Shown here: positions 6,915 to 15,875 of the stretch, piece by piece | How positions within the stretch are numbered: the first letter of the stretch is position 1 | How the letters are laid out: the number at the start of each line of letters is the position of its first letter | From: Lachnospiraceae bacterium | Lineage (GTDB): Bacteria > Bacillota > Clostridia > Lachnospirales > Lachnospiraceae | DNA: 42,470 nucleotides | Direction of reading: 5' to 3' | Assembly (NCBI GenBank): GCA_021201665.1 | Contig: JAJQEO010000029.1 | Coordinates: 1 to 42,470 of the forward strand | Notes under the pieces: model-generated | Database searches by the model: none | What the model saw: the letters and a program-made list of their open reading frames with translations, nothing else | What the model was told of the DNA's origin: nothing | Translations under genes and position numbers: made by a program

Positions 6915-7145
6915 ATGGAATTCGAAAAATTGCAGAATATCATCGCGGAGGTACTGAATGTGGACGCAGACGAAATCACGCCGGAGACCACGTTTGTAGA
7001 TGATCTTGGCGCGGATTCTCTGGATGTGTTCCAGATCATCATGGGGATCGAAGAGGAATTTGATATCGAGATTCCGAACGAGAAGGCAGAGACGATTGTT
7101 TCTGTCGGAGACGCAGTTGAGGCGATCAAGTCTGCCCTCAGTTGA
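6915..7145 (+). CDS. acpP: Acyl carrier protein
   Basis: This 76-aa acidic acyl carrier protein carries growing fatty acids on a phosphopantetheine arm attached to the serine of the DSL motif ([10 protein letters not shown], Ser35). Its length, four-helix pattern and position behind plsX are standard. AAGGAG lies 9 nt before the ATG. A hairpin terminator follows at 7195-7218, so rnc expression may depend on read-through or on a promoter in the repeat-bearing gap. Confidence 0.96.
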   Translation: MEFEKLQNIIAEVLNVDADEITPETTFVDDLGADSLDVFQIIMGIEEEFDIEIPNEKAETIVSVGDAVEAIKSALS

Positions 7146-7194
7146 TACTTTGTAAATTTCCATTGCCGTCGCGGTATGTGACAAAGCATAATGA

Positions 7195-7218
7195 GGAGGC
7201 TGCGAAGCCTCCTTATTT
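7195..7218 (+). terminator. Terminator or attenuator after acpP
   Basis: GGAGGCT (7195-7201), loop GCGA, AGCCTCC (7206-7212), then TTATTT. It is a tight 7-bp GC-rich stem with a modest T run, so read-through into rnc is plausible. Confidence 0.7.
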
Positions 7219-7293
7219 CAAGAGAAGATATGAGGGCTGCTTCGCAGGATGTATTTGCAGAAACTGATCCCCCCGGGGCTACAGAGAGCGCAG

Positions 7294-7402
7294 GTTTCAC
7301 CGGAGACGTCAATACACAGCGAAAATCAATGTTTCGCCGGGGACATCATACACAGCAAAGATCAATATTTCGCCGGGGTTTCAAAACACGGCGAAGATCA
7401 GT
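7294..7402. repeat. 36/37-bp tandem repeat x3 upstream of rnc
   Basis: The units begin at 7294 (37 bp), 7331 (36 bp) and 7367 (36 bp). They share GTTTCGCCGGGGAC near the start and ACACAGCAAAGATCAAT near the end. They fill most of the acpP-rnc gap. A plus-strand frame crosses them, but the product (basic, low complexity) has no family look and no ribosome site. Confidence 0.85.
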
Positions 7403-7446
7403 GATTCAAAAGAACAGGAATGAAGTGGAAAGGAAGATGGCAGAAA

Positions 7447-8151
7447 ATGACCGGGCAGGTATCCGCAGAACTTGAAGAGAAAATCAGTTATCATTTTCAT
7501 AACAGGAAGCTGCTTTACGAGGCCTTGTCCCACAGCTCCTATGCCAACGAACACCGCTACGAGAGGTTCCGTGACAATGAACGGCTGGAGTTCCTGGGGG
7601 ACGCGGTTCTGGAGCTTGTCAGCAGTGATTTTCTTTACCACCATTATCCGCAGCTGCAGGAGGGCGATCTGACTAAGCTGCGGGCGAGCCTGGTCTGTGA
7701 GCCGACGCTTGCCATGTGTGCCAGGGAGTTTGACCTGAGCAAATATGTGCAGCTGGGCAAGGGAGAGGAGCATACCGGCGGCCGCAGGCGCGATTCGATC
7801 ATCTCGGATGCTCTGGAAGCGCTGATCGGGGCGATTTACCTGGACGGTGGTCTGGAACCGGCGAGAAGCTTCATTGAGCAGTTTATCCTGACGGATATTG
7901 AACACAAAAAGCTCTTTTATGACAGCAAGACGGCTTTGCAGGAGATCGTGCAGCAGGGATACCGCCATGAATCCATCCGCTATGTGATTGTCGGAGAGGA
8001 TGGCCCGGACCATGCGAAAACGTTTCGCGTGGAGGTAGAGGTCGGAGGCAGAGTGGTCGGCAAAGGGAGCGGGAGTACGAAAAAATCGGCGGAGCAGGAG
8101 GCCGCGTACCAGGCAATCCATACGCTTGGAGCCGTCGGGGAGAGTCATTAA
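7447..8151 (+). CDS. rnc: Ribonuclease III
   Basis: RNase III cuts double-stranded RNA and matures 16S/23S rRNA precursors. The catalytic domain shows the signature NERLEFLGDAVLEL (acidic residues E48 and D52 in the numbering used here), followed by GxxRRDSIISDALEALIGAIYLDGG with the second acidic pair. The C-terminal double-stranded RNA-binding domain (about residues 158-230) shows KTALQEIVQQ and GKGSGSTKKSAEQEAA. The start at 7447 (234 aa) fits family length; an ATG at 7420 in the same frame would add nine residues but has a ribosome site placed too close. The gene is followed after 3 nt by smc. Confidence 0.93.
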   Translation: MTGQVSAELEEKISYHFHNRKLLYEALSHSSYANEHRYERFRDNERLEFLGDAVLELVSSDFLYHHYPQLQEGDLTKLRASLVCEPTLAMCAREFDLSKYVQLGKGEEHTGGRRRDSIISDALEALIGAIYLDGGLEPARSFIEQFILTDIEHKKLFYDSKTALQEIVQQGYRHESIRYVIVGEDGPDHAKTFRVEVEVGGRVVGKGSGSTKKSAEQEAAYQAIHTLGAVGESH

Positions 8152-8154
8152 ATT

Positions 8155-11100
8155 ATGTATCTGAAAAGCATTGAAGTACAGGGCTTTAAGTCCTTTGCCA
8201 ATAAAATCACTTTCCAGTTTCACAATGGCATCACCGCGATTGTTGGCCCGAACGGGAGCGGCAAGAGCAATGTGGCGGACGCGGTGCGCTGGGTCTTAGG
8301 AGAGCAGAGCGCGAAATCCCTGCGTGGCTCGAACATGCAGGATGTCATTTTTTCCGGTACGGAATTAAGGCGTCCGCTCGGATTCGCGTCGGTTTCCATT
8401 ACGCTGGATAATTCGGATCACAAGCTGGCGGTTTCCTATGACGAGGTGACGGTGTCGCGCCGGGTTTACCGCTCCGGCGAGAGTGAGTATCTGCTCAATG
8501 GCACCCAGGTACGCCTGAAGGATATCAACGAGCTGTTTTACGATACCGGCATCGGAAAAGAAGGCTATTCCATCATCGGCCAGGGGCAGATTGAAAAGAT
8601 TTTAAGCGGAAAGCCGGAGGAACGCCGCGAGCTGTTTGACGAGGCGGCCGGGATTGTCAAGTTTAAACGGCGCAAGCTGACAACCCAGAAAAAGCTGGAC
8701 TCCGAGCGTCAGAACCTGACTCGTGTCAGCGACATTCTCGAAGAACAGAAACGGCAGCTGGGTCCTTTGCAGAAGCAGGCGGAGACTGCCAGAATCTATT
8801 TGCAGAAGCGAGATGCGCTGAAAGGCTATGAGGTGAATCTGTTTTTGCTGGAGACAGAAAAAATACAGAAGGATCTGAACAGCCTGTCCGAAAAACAGCA
8901 GGCAGCGCAGGAGGATCTCGCCGCAGCGCAGGAGGAATATGAGCGCACGAAGGCGGAATATGAGGCGGCTGAGCGTGAAATTGAGCAGATGGATTCCCGT
9001 CTGGCGCAAAAAAGAGATGAGGCAGCACAGAACCGGGTCCGGAAGGAACAGCTGCAAAGCCAGATCCAGCTGCTGCGGGAGCAGATCCATACGGACGAGA
9101 CAAGCGGGGAGCATTTAAATACCAGAATTGCGGAGCTTTCCGCCCAGATCGAAGAATGTACGGCCCAGGAAAACTCCGTCGGCATTACTCTTCGCGATCT
9201 GGCATCCCATGCGTCTGCCGTGCAGCTTCGGGCAAAGGAGCAGCAGCAGGCTCTGGATGAGCTGGAGCAGCAGATTGCGGATCTGGAGCAGCAGATTGAG
9301 GCATCAAAAAGCGAGATCATCACCCTTTTGAACCAGCGTTCGACCCTGAAGGCGCAGATGCAGCGCTATGAGACCATGGCGGAGCAGGGGCGCATTCGCA
9401 AGGCACAGCTGCAGCAGGAGCTGATCCGACTGAAAAGTGAGGAAGCCTCCCAGGAGGATATCCGGGAAGAAATCCGCTCCGAGTATGAGGCAGTTTCTGC
9501 TAAAATTGAGGATCTGAATGCGCAGAGTGATTCGGCAAACGATGCCCTGGCAAAGGCACAGGAGGAGCTTACCGGTTTCAATCAGCGCATGGAGGAGGAA
9601 CACAATCGCTATCACAGGGAAATGTCCCGCCTCGAGACGCTGAGGAATATCGCGGAGCGGTATGATGGCTATGGCAACAGCATCCGGCGCGTGATGGAGC
9701 GAAAAGAAAGCGACCCGGGCATCCTGGGCGTGGTGGCGGACATTATCAAGGTAGATAAGGAATATGAGACAGCCATCGAGACCGCGCTGGGCGGGAGCAT
9801 TCAGAATATTGTAACCGACACCGAGGAGACCGCCAAACGCCAGATTGAATATTTAAAGAAAAATAAATTTGGCCGCGCGACCTTTCTGCCTCTGGACGGG
9901 GTTACGGACAGGGGAGGCTTTTCCACACCCGGCGCACTTAAAGAAGCGGGCGTCATCGGCATCGCCTCGAAGCTGGCTCACACTGAGAAGAAATATCAGA
10001 CGCTGGTCGAATCTCTTTTAGGCCGCACTCTTGTCGTGGACCAGATCGACCATGCCATTGCGATCGCCAGAAAATACCGGCATTCCCTGCGCATTGTCAC
10101 GCTCGAAGGAGAAATGCTCAATCCGGGCGGTTCCATGAGCGGCGGCTCGTTTAAAAATTCCAGCAACCTTCTTGGACGCCGCAGAGAAATCGAAGACCTG
10201 GAATCCAGAGTAAAATCAGACCGTGCCGCCCTGGACCGCCTGCAGGGGCAGATCGACCGCGCACGCGGCGAGCGGAACGGCTTAAGGGATGAGCTGGTGC
10301 GGCTGAATGAAGAGCTGCAGAGGGCTTATCTCGAACAAAACACGGCGAAGCTGAGGCTGAATGAGATGAATGAGAAGCAGAATACTACCTCCGGTTCTTA
10401 TCAGAAGCTTCGCACGGAGCTATCCCAGATTGACCAGCAGCTTCACGAGATAGAGTCCAAACTGCAGACGGAGCGCCAAAGCCTGGACGAGTCGGTGAAA
10501 ACAGAGAAGGAACACGAGGAGAAAATCGGAGAGGCCCAGTCTCTGTTGGACGAAAAACGGCAGAACAGGCAGGAGGCTGCCGCGCTTGTTCAGGAGACGC
10601 AGCTGGAGCTGTCTAAATATGGGCAGCAGGAGCAGTTTTTCAGGCAGGATCAGGAACGCGTCCGCGCGGAAAAGGCCAGGCTTACCAAAGATAAAACACA
10701 GTATGAGGAAGATCAGAGGAATGCTTCGGGAAGCATCCGCGAAAAGGAGGAGCGGATTGCGCAGATTTCTGAGGAACTTGCCGGCTCTGAGGAAGCACAG
10801 AGTCTCCTGGAGGAGGAAATCACTGCTCTCTCGGAAAAGAGGGAAAGTGTCAGCGCTTCACACAAGCAGTTTTTTGCGGCAAGAGAGGAGCTTTCCGAAA
10901 AAATCAGCCTGCTGGACAAGGAATGCTTCCGTCTGAACGCGCAGCTGGAAAAAATCACGGAACAGAAGGACGCACAGATCAATTATATGTGGGAGGAATA
11001 TCAGCTTACCTTAAGCTCGGCCCAGGAGCTTAAGGATCCCTCTTATACGGCCGTGACGCCTCTTAAAAAGAAAATTTCGGAGACAAAGGCCGAGATCCGC

Positions 11101-11715
11101 GCCCTTGGCAGCGTCAATGTCAACGCGATTGACGACTATAAAGAGCTTTCTGAGCGATATACCTTTTTAACCACGCAGCGTGAAGATTTGCTGAAGGCCG
11201 AGGCGGCCCTGGTGAAGATTATCGAGGAGCTGGATACCGGGATGCGCACGCAGTTCAAGGAGCAGTTTGCCAGAATCCAGACGGAATTTGACAAGGTATT
11301 TAAAGAGCTTTTTGGCGGCGGACGCGGTACGCTGGAGCTGATGGAGGATGAGGATATCCTGGAGGCGGGCATCCGCATCATCGCGCAGCCTCCCGGGAAA
11401 AAGCTGCAGAATATGATGCAGATGTCCGGCGGAGAAAAGGCTCTGACCGCGATTGCCCTGCTTTTTGCGATTCAGAATCTGAAGCCCTCGCCCTTCTGTC
11501 TTCTGGATGAGATTGAGGCGGCCCTTGACGAGAGCAACGTAGATCGTTTCGCCAGCTATCTGCACCGGTTGACAAAGCATACACAATTTATTATCATCAC
11601 TCACAGAAGAGGCGCGATGAACGCCGCGGACCGCCTGTATGGCATCACGATGCAGGAAAAGGGCGTGTCCGCACTGGTATCGGTGAATCTGATTGAGAGC
11701 GAACTGGATAGTTAG
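8155..11715 (+). CDS. smc: Chromosome partition protein SMC
   Basis: SMC is the ATPase of the condensin complex (with ScpA and ScpB) that loops and segregates the chromosome. The 1186-aa protein is full length. It has the Walker A GPNGSGKSN near residue 32 and the R-loop region. A long coiled coil runs from about 170 to 500, the hinge covers about 510-670 (YDGYGNSIRRV to GGSMSGGSF), and a second coiled coil covers about 675-1010. The C-terminal lobe has the ABC signature LSGGEKALTAIALLFAI and the Walker B FCLLDEIEAALDE. It starts 3 nt after rnc, forming the common rnc-smc-ftsY order. A heptamer repeat follows its stop codon. Confidence 0.97.
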   Translation: MYLKSIEVQGFKSFANKITFQFHNGITAIVGPNGSGKSNVADAVRWVLGEQSAKSLRGSNMQDVIFSGTELRRPLGFASVSITLDNSDHKLAVSYDEVTVSRRVYRSGESEYLLNGTQVRLKDINELFYDTGIGKEGYSIIGQGQIEKILSGKPEERRELFDEAAGIVKFKRRKLTTQKKLDSERQNLTRVSDILEEQKRQLGPLQKQAETARIYLQKRDALKGYEVNLFLLETEKIQKDLNSLSEKQQAAQEDLAAAQEEYERTKAEYEAAEREIEQMDSRLAQKRDEAAQNRVRKEQLQSQIQLLREQIHTDETSGEHLNTRIAELSAQIEECTAQENSVGITLRDLASHASAVQLRAKEQQQALDELEQQIADLEQQIEASKSEIITLLNQRSTLKAQMQRYETMAEQGRIRKAQLQQELIRLKSEEASQEDIREEIRSEYEAVSAKIEDLNAQSDSANDALAKAQEELTGFNQRMEEEHNRYHREMSRLETLRNIAERYDGYGNSIRRVMERKESDPGILGVVADIIKVDKEYETAIETALGGSIQNIVTDTEETAKRQIEYLKKNKFGRATFLPLDGVTDRGGFSTPGALKEAGVIGIASKLAHTEKKYQTLVESLLGRTLVVDQIDHAIAIARKYRHSLRIVTLEGEMLNPGGSMSGGSFKNSSNLLGRRREIEDLESRVKSDRAALDRLQGQIDRARGERNGLRDELVRLNEELQRAYLEQNTAKLRLNEMNEKQNTTSGSYQKLRTELSQIDQQLHEIESKLQTERQSLDESVKTEKEHEEKIGEAQSLLDEKRQNRQEAAALVQETQLELSKYGQQEQFFRQDQERVRAEKARLTKDKTQYEEDQRNASGSIREKEERIAQISEELAGSEEAQSLLEEEITALSEKRESVSASHKQFFAAREELSEKISLLDKECFRLNAQLEKITEQKDAQINYMWEEYQLTLSSAQELKDPSYTAVTPLKKKISETKAEIRALGSVNVNAIDDYKELSERYTFLTTQREDLLKAEAALVKIIEELDTGMRTQFKEQFARIQTEFDKVFKELFGGGRGTLELMEDEDILEAGIRIIAQPPGKKLQNMMQMSGGEKALTAIALLFAIQNLKPSPFCLLDEIEAALDESNVDRFASYLHRLTKHTQFIIITHRRGAMNAADRLYGITMQEKGVSALVSVNLIESELDS

Positions 11716-11726
11716 TGGGCAGAGGG

Positions 11727-11803
11727 TAGTGGTTAGTGAGTAGTGAGCAGTGATTAGTGGGGTGCGAGTAGTGTTTAGTGCTTAGTGCTTAGTGATTAGC
11801 GGC
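11727..11803. repeat. 7-bp simple repeat (TAGTGNT)n after smc
   Basis: About ten near-copies of TAGTGNT lie in register at 11727-11760 and 11769-11803, broken once by GGGGTGCGAG. The array begins a few bases after the smc stop codon. Such a short-unit array is prone to slippage and could vary in length between strains. Confidence 0.85.
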
Positions 11804-11975
11804 TGGCGGGAATGGGCAGTTTCTGGTGCGGCTGCCGGGGCAGGTTGGTATTGCTGCAAGTTTGCTGCGAATGTAGGGCTGGGACGTTTTCTGATGCGAA
11901 TGAACAGGGGCAGCACGGATTTTGGTGCGAATGCAGGGACAGAATGGTTCCTGGTATCAGGTTGGCACAGTGCGA
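11804..11975. other. Degenerate repeat-bearing spacer between smc and ftsY
   Basis: GCGAATG occurs three times (about 11867, 11897 and 11929), embedded in loosely similar 30-35 bp segments. No promoter is convincing and no gene is seen. Confidence 0.4.
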
Positions 11976-11987
11976 AGGAGGATCACT

Positions 11988-12938
11988 ATGGAGGAGAAGA
12001 AAAAGAAAAGCTTTTTTAGACGTCTGGCGGATGGGCTTGCGAAGACGAGAAATAATATTGTATCCGGTATTGACGCGATTTTCAGCGGGTTTTCCAGCAT
12101 CGACGATGATTTCTATGAAGAGATTGAGGAGATCCTGGTGATGGGTGACCTTGGGATCAACGCGACGACTTCCATTATTGAAGATCTGAAGCAGAAGGTT
12201 GCCGAGCAGCACATCAAGGATCCTGCCGCGTGCAAGCAGCTCCTGATCGAAAGCATTAAGGAAGAAATGAATGTCGGTGAGACGGCCTATGAGTTTGAAA
12301 ACCGAAAATCGGTCGTCCTTGTGATCGGGGTCAACGGAGTCGGCAAAACGACGAGCATCGGCAAGCTTGCCCAGATGCTGAAGGACGATGGCAAAAAGGT
12401 CATTCTCGCGGCGGCTGATACCTTCCGCGCGGCCGCAGGAGAGCAGCTCATCGAGTGGGGCAAGCGTGCCGGAGTGGATGTCATCAGCGGCCAGGAGGGC
12501 TCCGACCCGGCATCCGTTGTCTACGACGCGATTGCGGCGGCCAAGGCGAGAAATGCGGATGTGCTGATCTGCGATACGGCAGGACGGCTGCACAACAAAA
12601 AGAATCTGATGAATGAGCTGGGAAAAATCTACCATATCCTGGAGAGAGAGTATCCGGAGGCGTACAGGGAAACACTTGTCGTCCTCGACGGCACCACCGG
12701 TCAGAATGCCCTCGCGCAGGCGCGGCAGTTCAAGGAGGCCGCGGATATTACCGGCATTATTCTGACGAAGCTGGACGGCACGGCCAAAGGCGGTATCGCG
12801 GTGGCGGTGCATTCTGAGCTGGGGATTCCGGTGAAGTACATCGGCATCGGCGAAAAGATTGACGATCTGCAGAAATTTAACGCGGATGACTTTGTAAACG
12901 CGCTCTTTGATACCAGAGAATCTTCAGAACAGGTGTGA
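11988..12938 (+). CDS. ftsY: Signal recognition particle receptor FtsY
   Basis: FtsY is the membrane-associated GTPase that receives the SRP-ribosome complex and hands it to the Sec translocon. The ATG at 11988 is chosen because AGGAGG lies 6 nt upstream. The product is 316 aa, with a short basic amphipathic start (EEKKKKSFFRRLADGL) and an N domain. The G domain has G1 GVNGVGKTT (114-122), G2 DTFRAAAGEQL, G3 DTAGRLHNKKNLM and G4 TKLDGTAKGG. The long acidic A domain of enterobacterial FtsY is absent, as is usual in Firmicutes. A frame extension upstream (to 11922) runs through repeats and was rejected. Confidence 0.96.
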   Translation: MEEKKKKSFFRRLADGLAKTRNNIVSGIDAIFSGFSSIDDDFYEEIEEILVMGDLGINATTSIIEDLKQKVAEQHIKDPAACKQLLIESIKEEMNVGETAYEFENRKSVVLVIGVNGVGKTTSIGKLAQMLKDDGKKVILAAADTFRAAAGEQLIEWGKRAGVDVISGQEGSDPASVVYDAIAAAKARNADVLICDTAGRLHNKKNLMNELGKIYHILEREYPEAYRETLVVLDGTTGQNALAQARQFKEAADITGIILTKLDGTAKGGIAVAVHSELGIPVKYIGIGEKIDDLQKFNADDFVNALFDTRESSEQV

Positions 12939-12949
12939 GACAGATTGAA

Positions 12950-12984
12950 GAAAAGTCTGCAGCCCTGTTTACAGACGTTTTCTA
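12950..12984 (+). terminator. Possible terminator after ftsY
   Basis: GAAAAGTCTG (12950-12959) pairs with CAGAC-G-TTTTC (12972-12982), with one bulged G. The right arm supplies the T run. The structure is imperfect, so confidence is modest. Confidence 0.45.
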
Positions 12985-12997
12985 TCAGAATGGTTTG

Positions 12998-13030
12998 AAC
13001 TGTAATCACAGTTTCCTTTGAACGGAAATG
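12998..13030 (+). promoter_or_regulatory. Two small hairpins in the ilvA leader
   Basis: AACTGT-aatc-ACAGTT (12998-13013) is followed directly by TTTCC-tttgaac-GGAAA. They lie about 60 nt before ilvA. There is no T-box motif and no terminator; a regulatory role is a guess. Confidence 0.3.
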
Positions 13031-13077
13031 ATCGTGACAGACAGTGCAATGAGAAAGGAATGACGAGGTGACAGGTC

Positions 13078-14295
13078 ATGGAAATGTTGACATTAGAAAG
13101 CTTTGATGAAGCCTGCGAGTGCGTGAAACGCGTCATTACGCAGACCAAACTGGTCTACAGCGATTATTTCAGCGCGCAGACAGGCAATAAGGTCTATTTA
13201 AAGCCCGAAAATATGCAGAAAACCGGCGCTTATAAAATCCGGGGCTCCTATTACAAAATCAGCACACTTTCGGAAGAGGAGCGCGCAAAGGGACTGATTA
13301 CGGCTTCCGCAGGAAATCACGCGCAGGGGGTTGCCTATGCGGCTTCCGCTTACGGATGCAAGGCGGTGATTGTGATGCCGGCGACAACGCCGCTGATGAA
13401 AATCAACCGCACGAAGAGCTACGGCGCCGAAGTGATCCTTCATGGAGAAGTGTATGATGAGGCATGCGAGTATGCGCTGCAGCTCGCTGAGGAAAAAGGC
13501 TATACCTTTATTCATCCGTTTGATGATCCGGCGGTCGCGACCGGTCAGGGGACAATCGCGATGGAGATCATCCAGGATCTGCCCCTGGTGGACGTGATTC
13601 TGGTGCCGATCGGCGGCGGCGGTCTTGCGACTGGTGTGTCCACGCTGGCAAAGCTGCTGAATCCAAAGATCAAGGTGATCGGGGTGGAGCCGGAAGGCGC
13701 CGCGTGCATGAAGGCTTCCCTTGCGGCTGGCGAGGTGACCACGCTCCCGGGTGTGAATACCATCGCGGACGGCACCGCTGTGAAGACCCCCGGAAGTGTC
13801 ATTTTCCCCTATATTCAGAAAAACCTGGACGATATCATCACCGTCAGCGACGATGAGCTGATTGTTTCATTCCTTGACATGGTGGAGAACCACAAGATGA
13901 TCGTAGAAAACTCCGGGCTTCTGACGGTCGCGGCATTAAAGCATCTGGATGCTAAAAATAAAAGAGTCGTCGCCATTTTAAGCGGCGGCAACATGGATAT
14001 TATTACCATGTCCAGCGTCGTGCAGCATGGCCTGATTCAGAGAGACCGTATCTTTACGCTGTCTGTGCTGCTTCCGGACCGCCCGGGCGAGCTTGTGCGC
14101 GTGGCCAGTGTGATCGCGCAGGAGCAGGGGAATATTATCCGGCTCGACCACAATCAGTTTGTCAGCACCAACCGCAACGCGGCGGTAGAGCTGCGGATTA
14201 CTCTGGAAGCCTTTGGCACAGACCACAAAAACCGGATCATCGACGCCCTGAAGGCCGCAGGCTATGATCCGAGCCTGGAGGCGGCGAACCTCTGA
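13078..14295 (+). CDS. ilvA: Threonine ammonia-lyase (threonine deaminase) with ACT domain
   Basis: This PLP enzyme deaminates threonine to 2-oxobutanoate, feeding isoleucine synthesis or threonine breakdown. Visible are the PLP lysine segment KTGAYKIRGSY (Lys53), SAGNHAQGVAYAA, the phosphate-binding PIGGGGLATG loop, and SGGNMD near the end of the catalytic domain. Residues from about 327 form an ACT domain (LSVLLPDRPGELVRVASVIAQ). The 405-aa single-ACT form matches the short clostridial and biodegradative-type enzyme more than the 510-aa two-ACT IlvA of E. coli, so tdcB would be an equally fair symbol. GAGGTG precedes the ATG. The stop codon lies inside a 55-bp duplicated segment. Confidence 0.9.
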   Translation: MEMLTLESFDEACECVKRVITQTKLVYSDYFSAQTGNKVYLKPENMQKTGAYKIRGSYYKISTLSEEERAKGLITASAGNHAQGVAYAASAYGCKAVIVMPATTPLMKINRTKSYGAEVILHGEVYDEACEYALQLAEEKGYTFIHPFDDPAVATGQGTIAMEIIQDLPLVDVILVPIGGGGLATGVSTLAKLLNPKIKVIGVEPEGAACMKASLAAGEVTTLPGVNTIADGTAVKTPGSVIFPYIQKNLDDIITVSDDELIVSFLDMVENHKMIVENSGLLTVAALKHLDAKNKRVVAILSGGNMDIITMSSVVQHGLIQRDRIFTLSVLLPDRPGELVRVASVIAQEQGNIIRLDHNQFVSTNRNAAVELRITLEAFGTDHKNRIIDALKAAGYDPSLEAANL

Positions 14296-14390
14296 TGACG
14301 GACGACAGTGAAAGCCGCCATTTTCAGTGTTCGATGCGGCGAACCTGTAATAACAGATGACAGGGAACGCAGTTTTCTGTGTACTGTACA
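14281..14390. repeat. 55-bp degenerate duplication crossing the ilvA stop codon
   Basis: GCGGCGAACCT starts both copies (14281 and 14336). They align along their length, with GACAG and CAGTTTTC/CATTTTC segments in the same places. The first copy holds the last codons and stop of ilvA. Confidence 0.65.
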
Positions 14391-14524
14391 GGGGGATTAT
14401 GAATGTGCGCATTTCATGATATCCGAATGTACCGCAGCAAATCCATTTGTTGACGGCTGCCGGACAGTGAAATTGACCATTTTTCAGCATGACAGTCGCA
14501 CTATGGAAAGAAATAGGGGAAAAT

Positions 14525-15334
14525 ATGGATAATGAACTAAGATTTGCCATTCTGATTGACGCGGACAATATTTCAGACCGCTATGTAAAAATCATCCTTG
14601 ACGAGGCGGCGAACAGCGGAGTCGCTACCTACAAGCGGATTTACGGAGACTGGACAAGCTCGCGTCTCTCCTCATGGAAAAATGTGCTGCTGGAAAATTC
14701 GATCATCCCCATGCAGCAATACAGCTATACATTTGGGAAAAATGCGACGGACTCCTCGATCATCATCGACGCGATGGATATCTTGTATTCGGGGAATGTG
14801 GACGGCTTCTGCCTGGTGTCATCGGACAGTGATTTTACCAGGCTCGCCTCCCGGCTGCGCGAGTCCGGCATGCAGGTGATCGGCATGGGCGAGCAGAAGA
14901 CGCCTAAACCGTTTATCTCTGCGTGCAACCAGTTTAAATTTCTGGACCTGATTTATTCCAACCAGCAGAAGGAAGAAAAAGAGGAAGAAGAGCCGGAGGC
15001 TGCCGAGACTCCCAAACCAAAAAGCGGCCAGCAAAGCGCGAAGCCCAAAGAAAACTCTTCCAAAAAGAAGTCTGCCTCTGCCAAAGAAAAAGAGCTTAAG
15101 CAGGTGCGCAAGACGATTAACTCGATCATTGAGAAATTTTCCGACGAGGATGGGTGGCTCTTTTCCGGAAAGCTTGGCGACCAGCTCTCCAAGCGGATGC
15201 CTGAATTTGATGTGCGAAATTACGGCTTTACAAAGTTTACGCCGTTTATCATGTCGCTTGGCAACTATGAGACAGACAAACGCCCTGCCAGCGGCGGCTC
15301 GAAGCAAATTTATTTCCGTATTAAGGGGCGGTAG
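14525..15334 (+). CDS. NYN-domain putative RNase with C-terminal OST-HTH/LOTUS-type domain
   Basis: The 269-aa protein has an N-terminal NYN (PIN-like, LabA/DUF88) domain at about residues 5-140. Acidic residues sit where metal-dependent nucleases need them: D12 and D14 in LIDADN, D76 (NATDSS), D82, and D101 and D103 in SSDSDF. A charged Lys/Glu/Pro-rich linker (about 145-195) leads to a winged-helix segment (about 200-265; DGWLFSGKLGDQLSKRMPEFD) like OST-HTH/LOTUS domains, which bind RNA. Proteins of this build are thought to act in RNA turnover, but no substrate is known. AGGGGA lies 5 nt before the ATG; the upstream in-frame start at 14489 has no such site. Confidence 0.82.
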   Translation: MDNELRFAILIDADNISDRYVKIILDEAANSGVATYKRIYGDWTSSRLSSWKNVLLENSIIPMQQYSYTFGKNATDSSIIIDAMDILYSGNVDGFCLVSSDSDFTRLASRLRESGMQVIGMGEQKTPKPFISACNQFKFLDLIYSNQQKEEKEEEEPEAAETPKPKSGQQSAKPKENSSKKKSASAKEKELKQVRKTINSIIEKFSDEDGWLFSGKLGDQLSKRMPEFDVRNYGFTKFTPFIMSLGNYETDKRPASGGSKQIYFRIKGR

Positions 15335-15344
15335 ATATCTGACA

Positions 15345-15362
15345 GAACAATTATAACTGTTC
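15345..15362. promoter_or_regulatory. Near-palindrome between the NYN gene and yqfC
   Basis: GAACAATTATAACTGTTC is an 18-bp inverted repeat with one mismatched pair. A further half-site, AATTGTTC, follows at about 15377. It may be an operator or the remains of a dispersed repeat; it shares TAACTRTTCAGG with the 34-bp element found at 29410 and 34773. Confidence 0.4.
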
Positions 15363-15563
15363 AGGGCAAAGATTTGTAATTGTTCAAACAAAGAAAACGT
15401 ATGTTTCACAGATATCCGCAGCTTCTGGACAAGCGGTTAGACCTTTTGCAGGATGACAAGATAATCAGGAACAGCAAATGAGTTCTGCCTGCCCTGTGCG
15501 CCGCATATAGTAGATTCAGAAAGAAGCCCCCCGCATTAAGCGCGGGAAAGAGAGGGACGCGCA

Positions 15564-15851
15564 TTGAAATGGGTATCAGACAGATTTTCAGTGATGTCCA
15601 TCGCACATTCGCTCCAGCTGCCGGAGGATTACAGGAGAGGCCGGACGATTGTCTCCATGGAAGGACGGGAGCGGGTCTGCATTGAAAATTTTGGCGGAAT
15701 CTGTTCCTATACGGAGGAAGAGATCCGGCTGCGGACCAGAAAGGATAAAATCCGGGTAACCGGCCGCAGGCTGCAGATCGACTGTTATTCCAGGGATGAG
15801 ATCGAGATCTCCGGCCATATCCAGAAAGTTGATTTTGAGGATGCGCAATAA
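15564..15851 (+). CDS. yqfC: Sporulation protein YqfC
   Basis: YqfC is a small protein encoded with yqfD in spore formers and made in the mother cell under sigma-E in Bacillus; its biochemical role is not known. The 95-aa product has the family body SIAHSLQLPEDYRRGRTIVSMEGRERVCIENFGGI followed by alternating charged beta-strands. The start is a TTG at 15564, supported by GAGAGGG 7 nt upstream; an ATG at 15569 is out of frame. yqfD follows after 24 nt. I could not find a convincing sigma-E promoter upstream. Confidence 0.85.
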   Translation: MKWVSDRFSVMSIAHSLQLPEDYRRGRTIVSMEGRERVCIENFGGICSYTEEEIRLRTRKDKIRVTGRRLQIDCYSRDEIEISGHIQKVDFEDAQ

Positions 15852-15875
15852 ATAATCTGGGAATACGGAGGCTTC

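Noticed and set aside
7191..7475. 94-codon frame between acpP and rnc
   Set aside because: It starts inside the terminator hairpin, runs through the 36-bp repeats and overlaps rnc out of frame. It is low-complexity and basic, with no family resemblance.
11922..11987. Longer FtsY start upstream
   Set aside because: The codons come from the degenerate GCGAATG spacer. AGGAGG sits right before the ATG at 11988, and FtsY homologues start with the basic segment found there.
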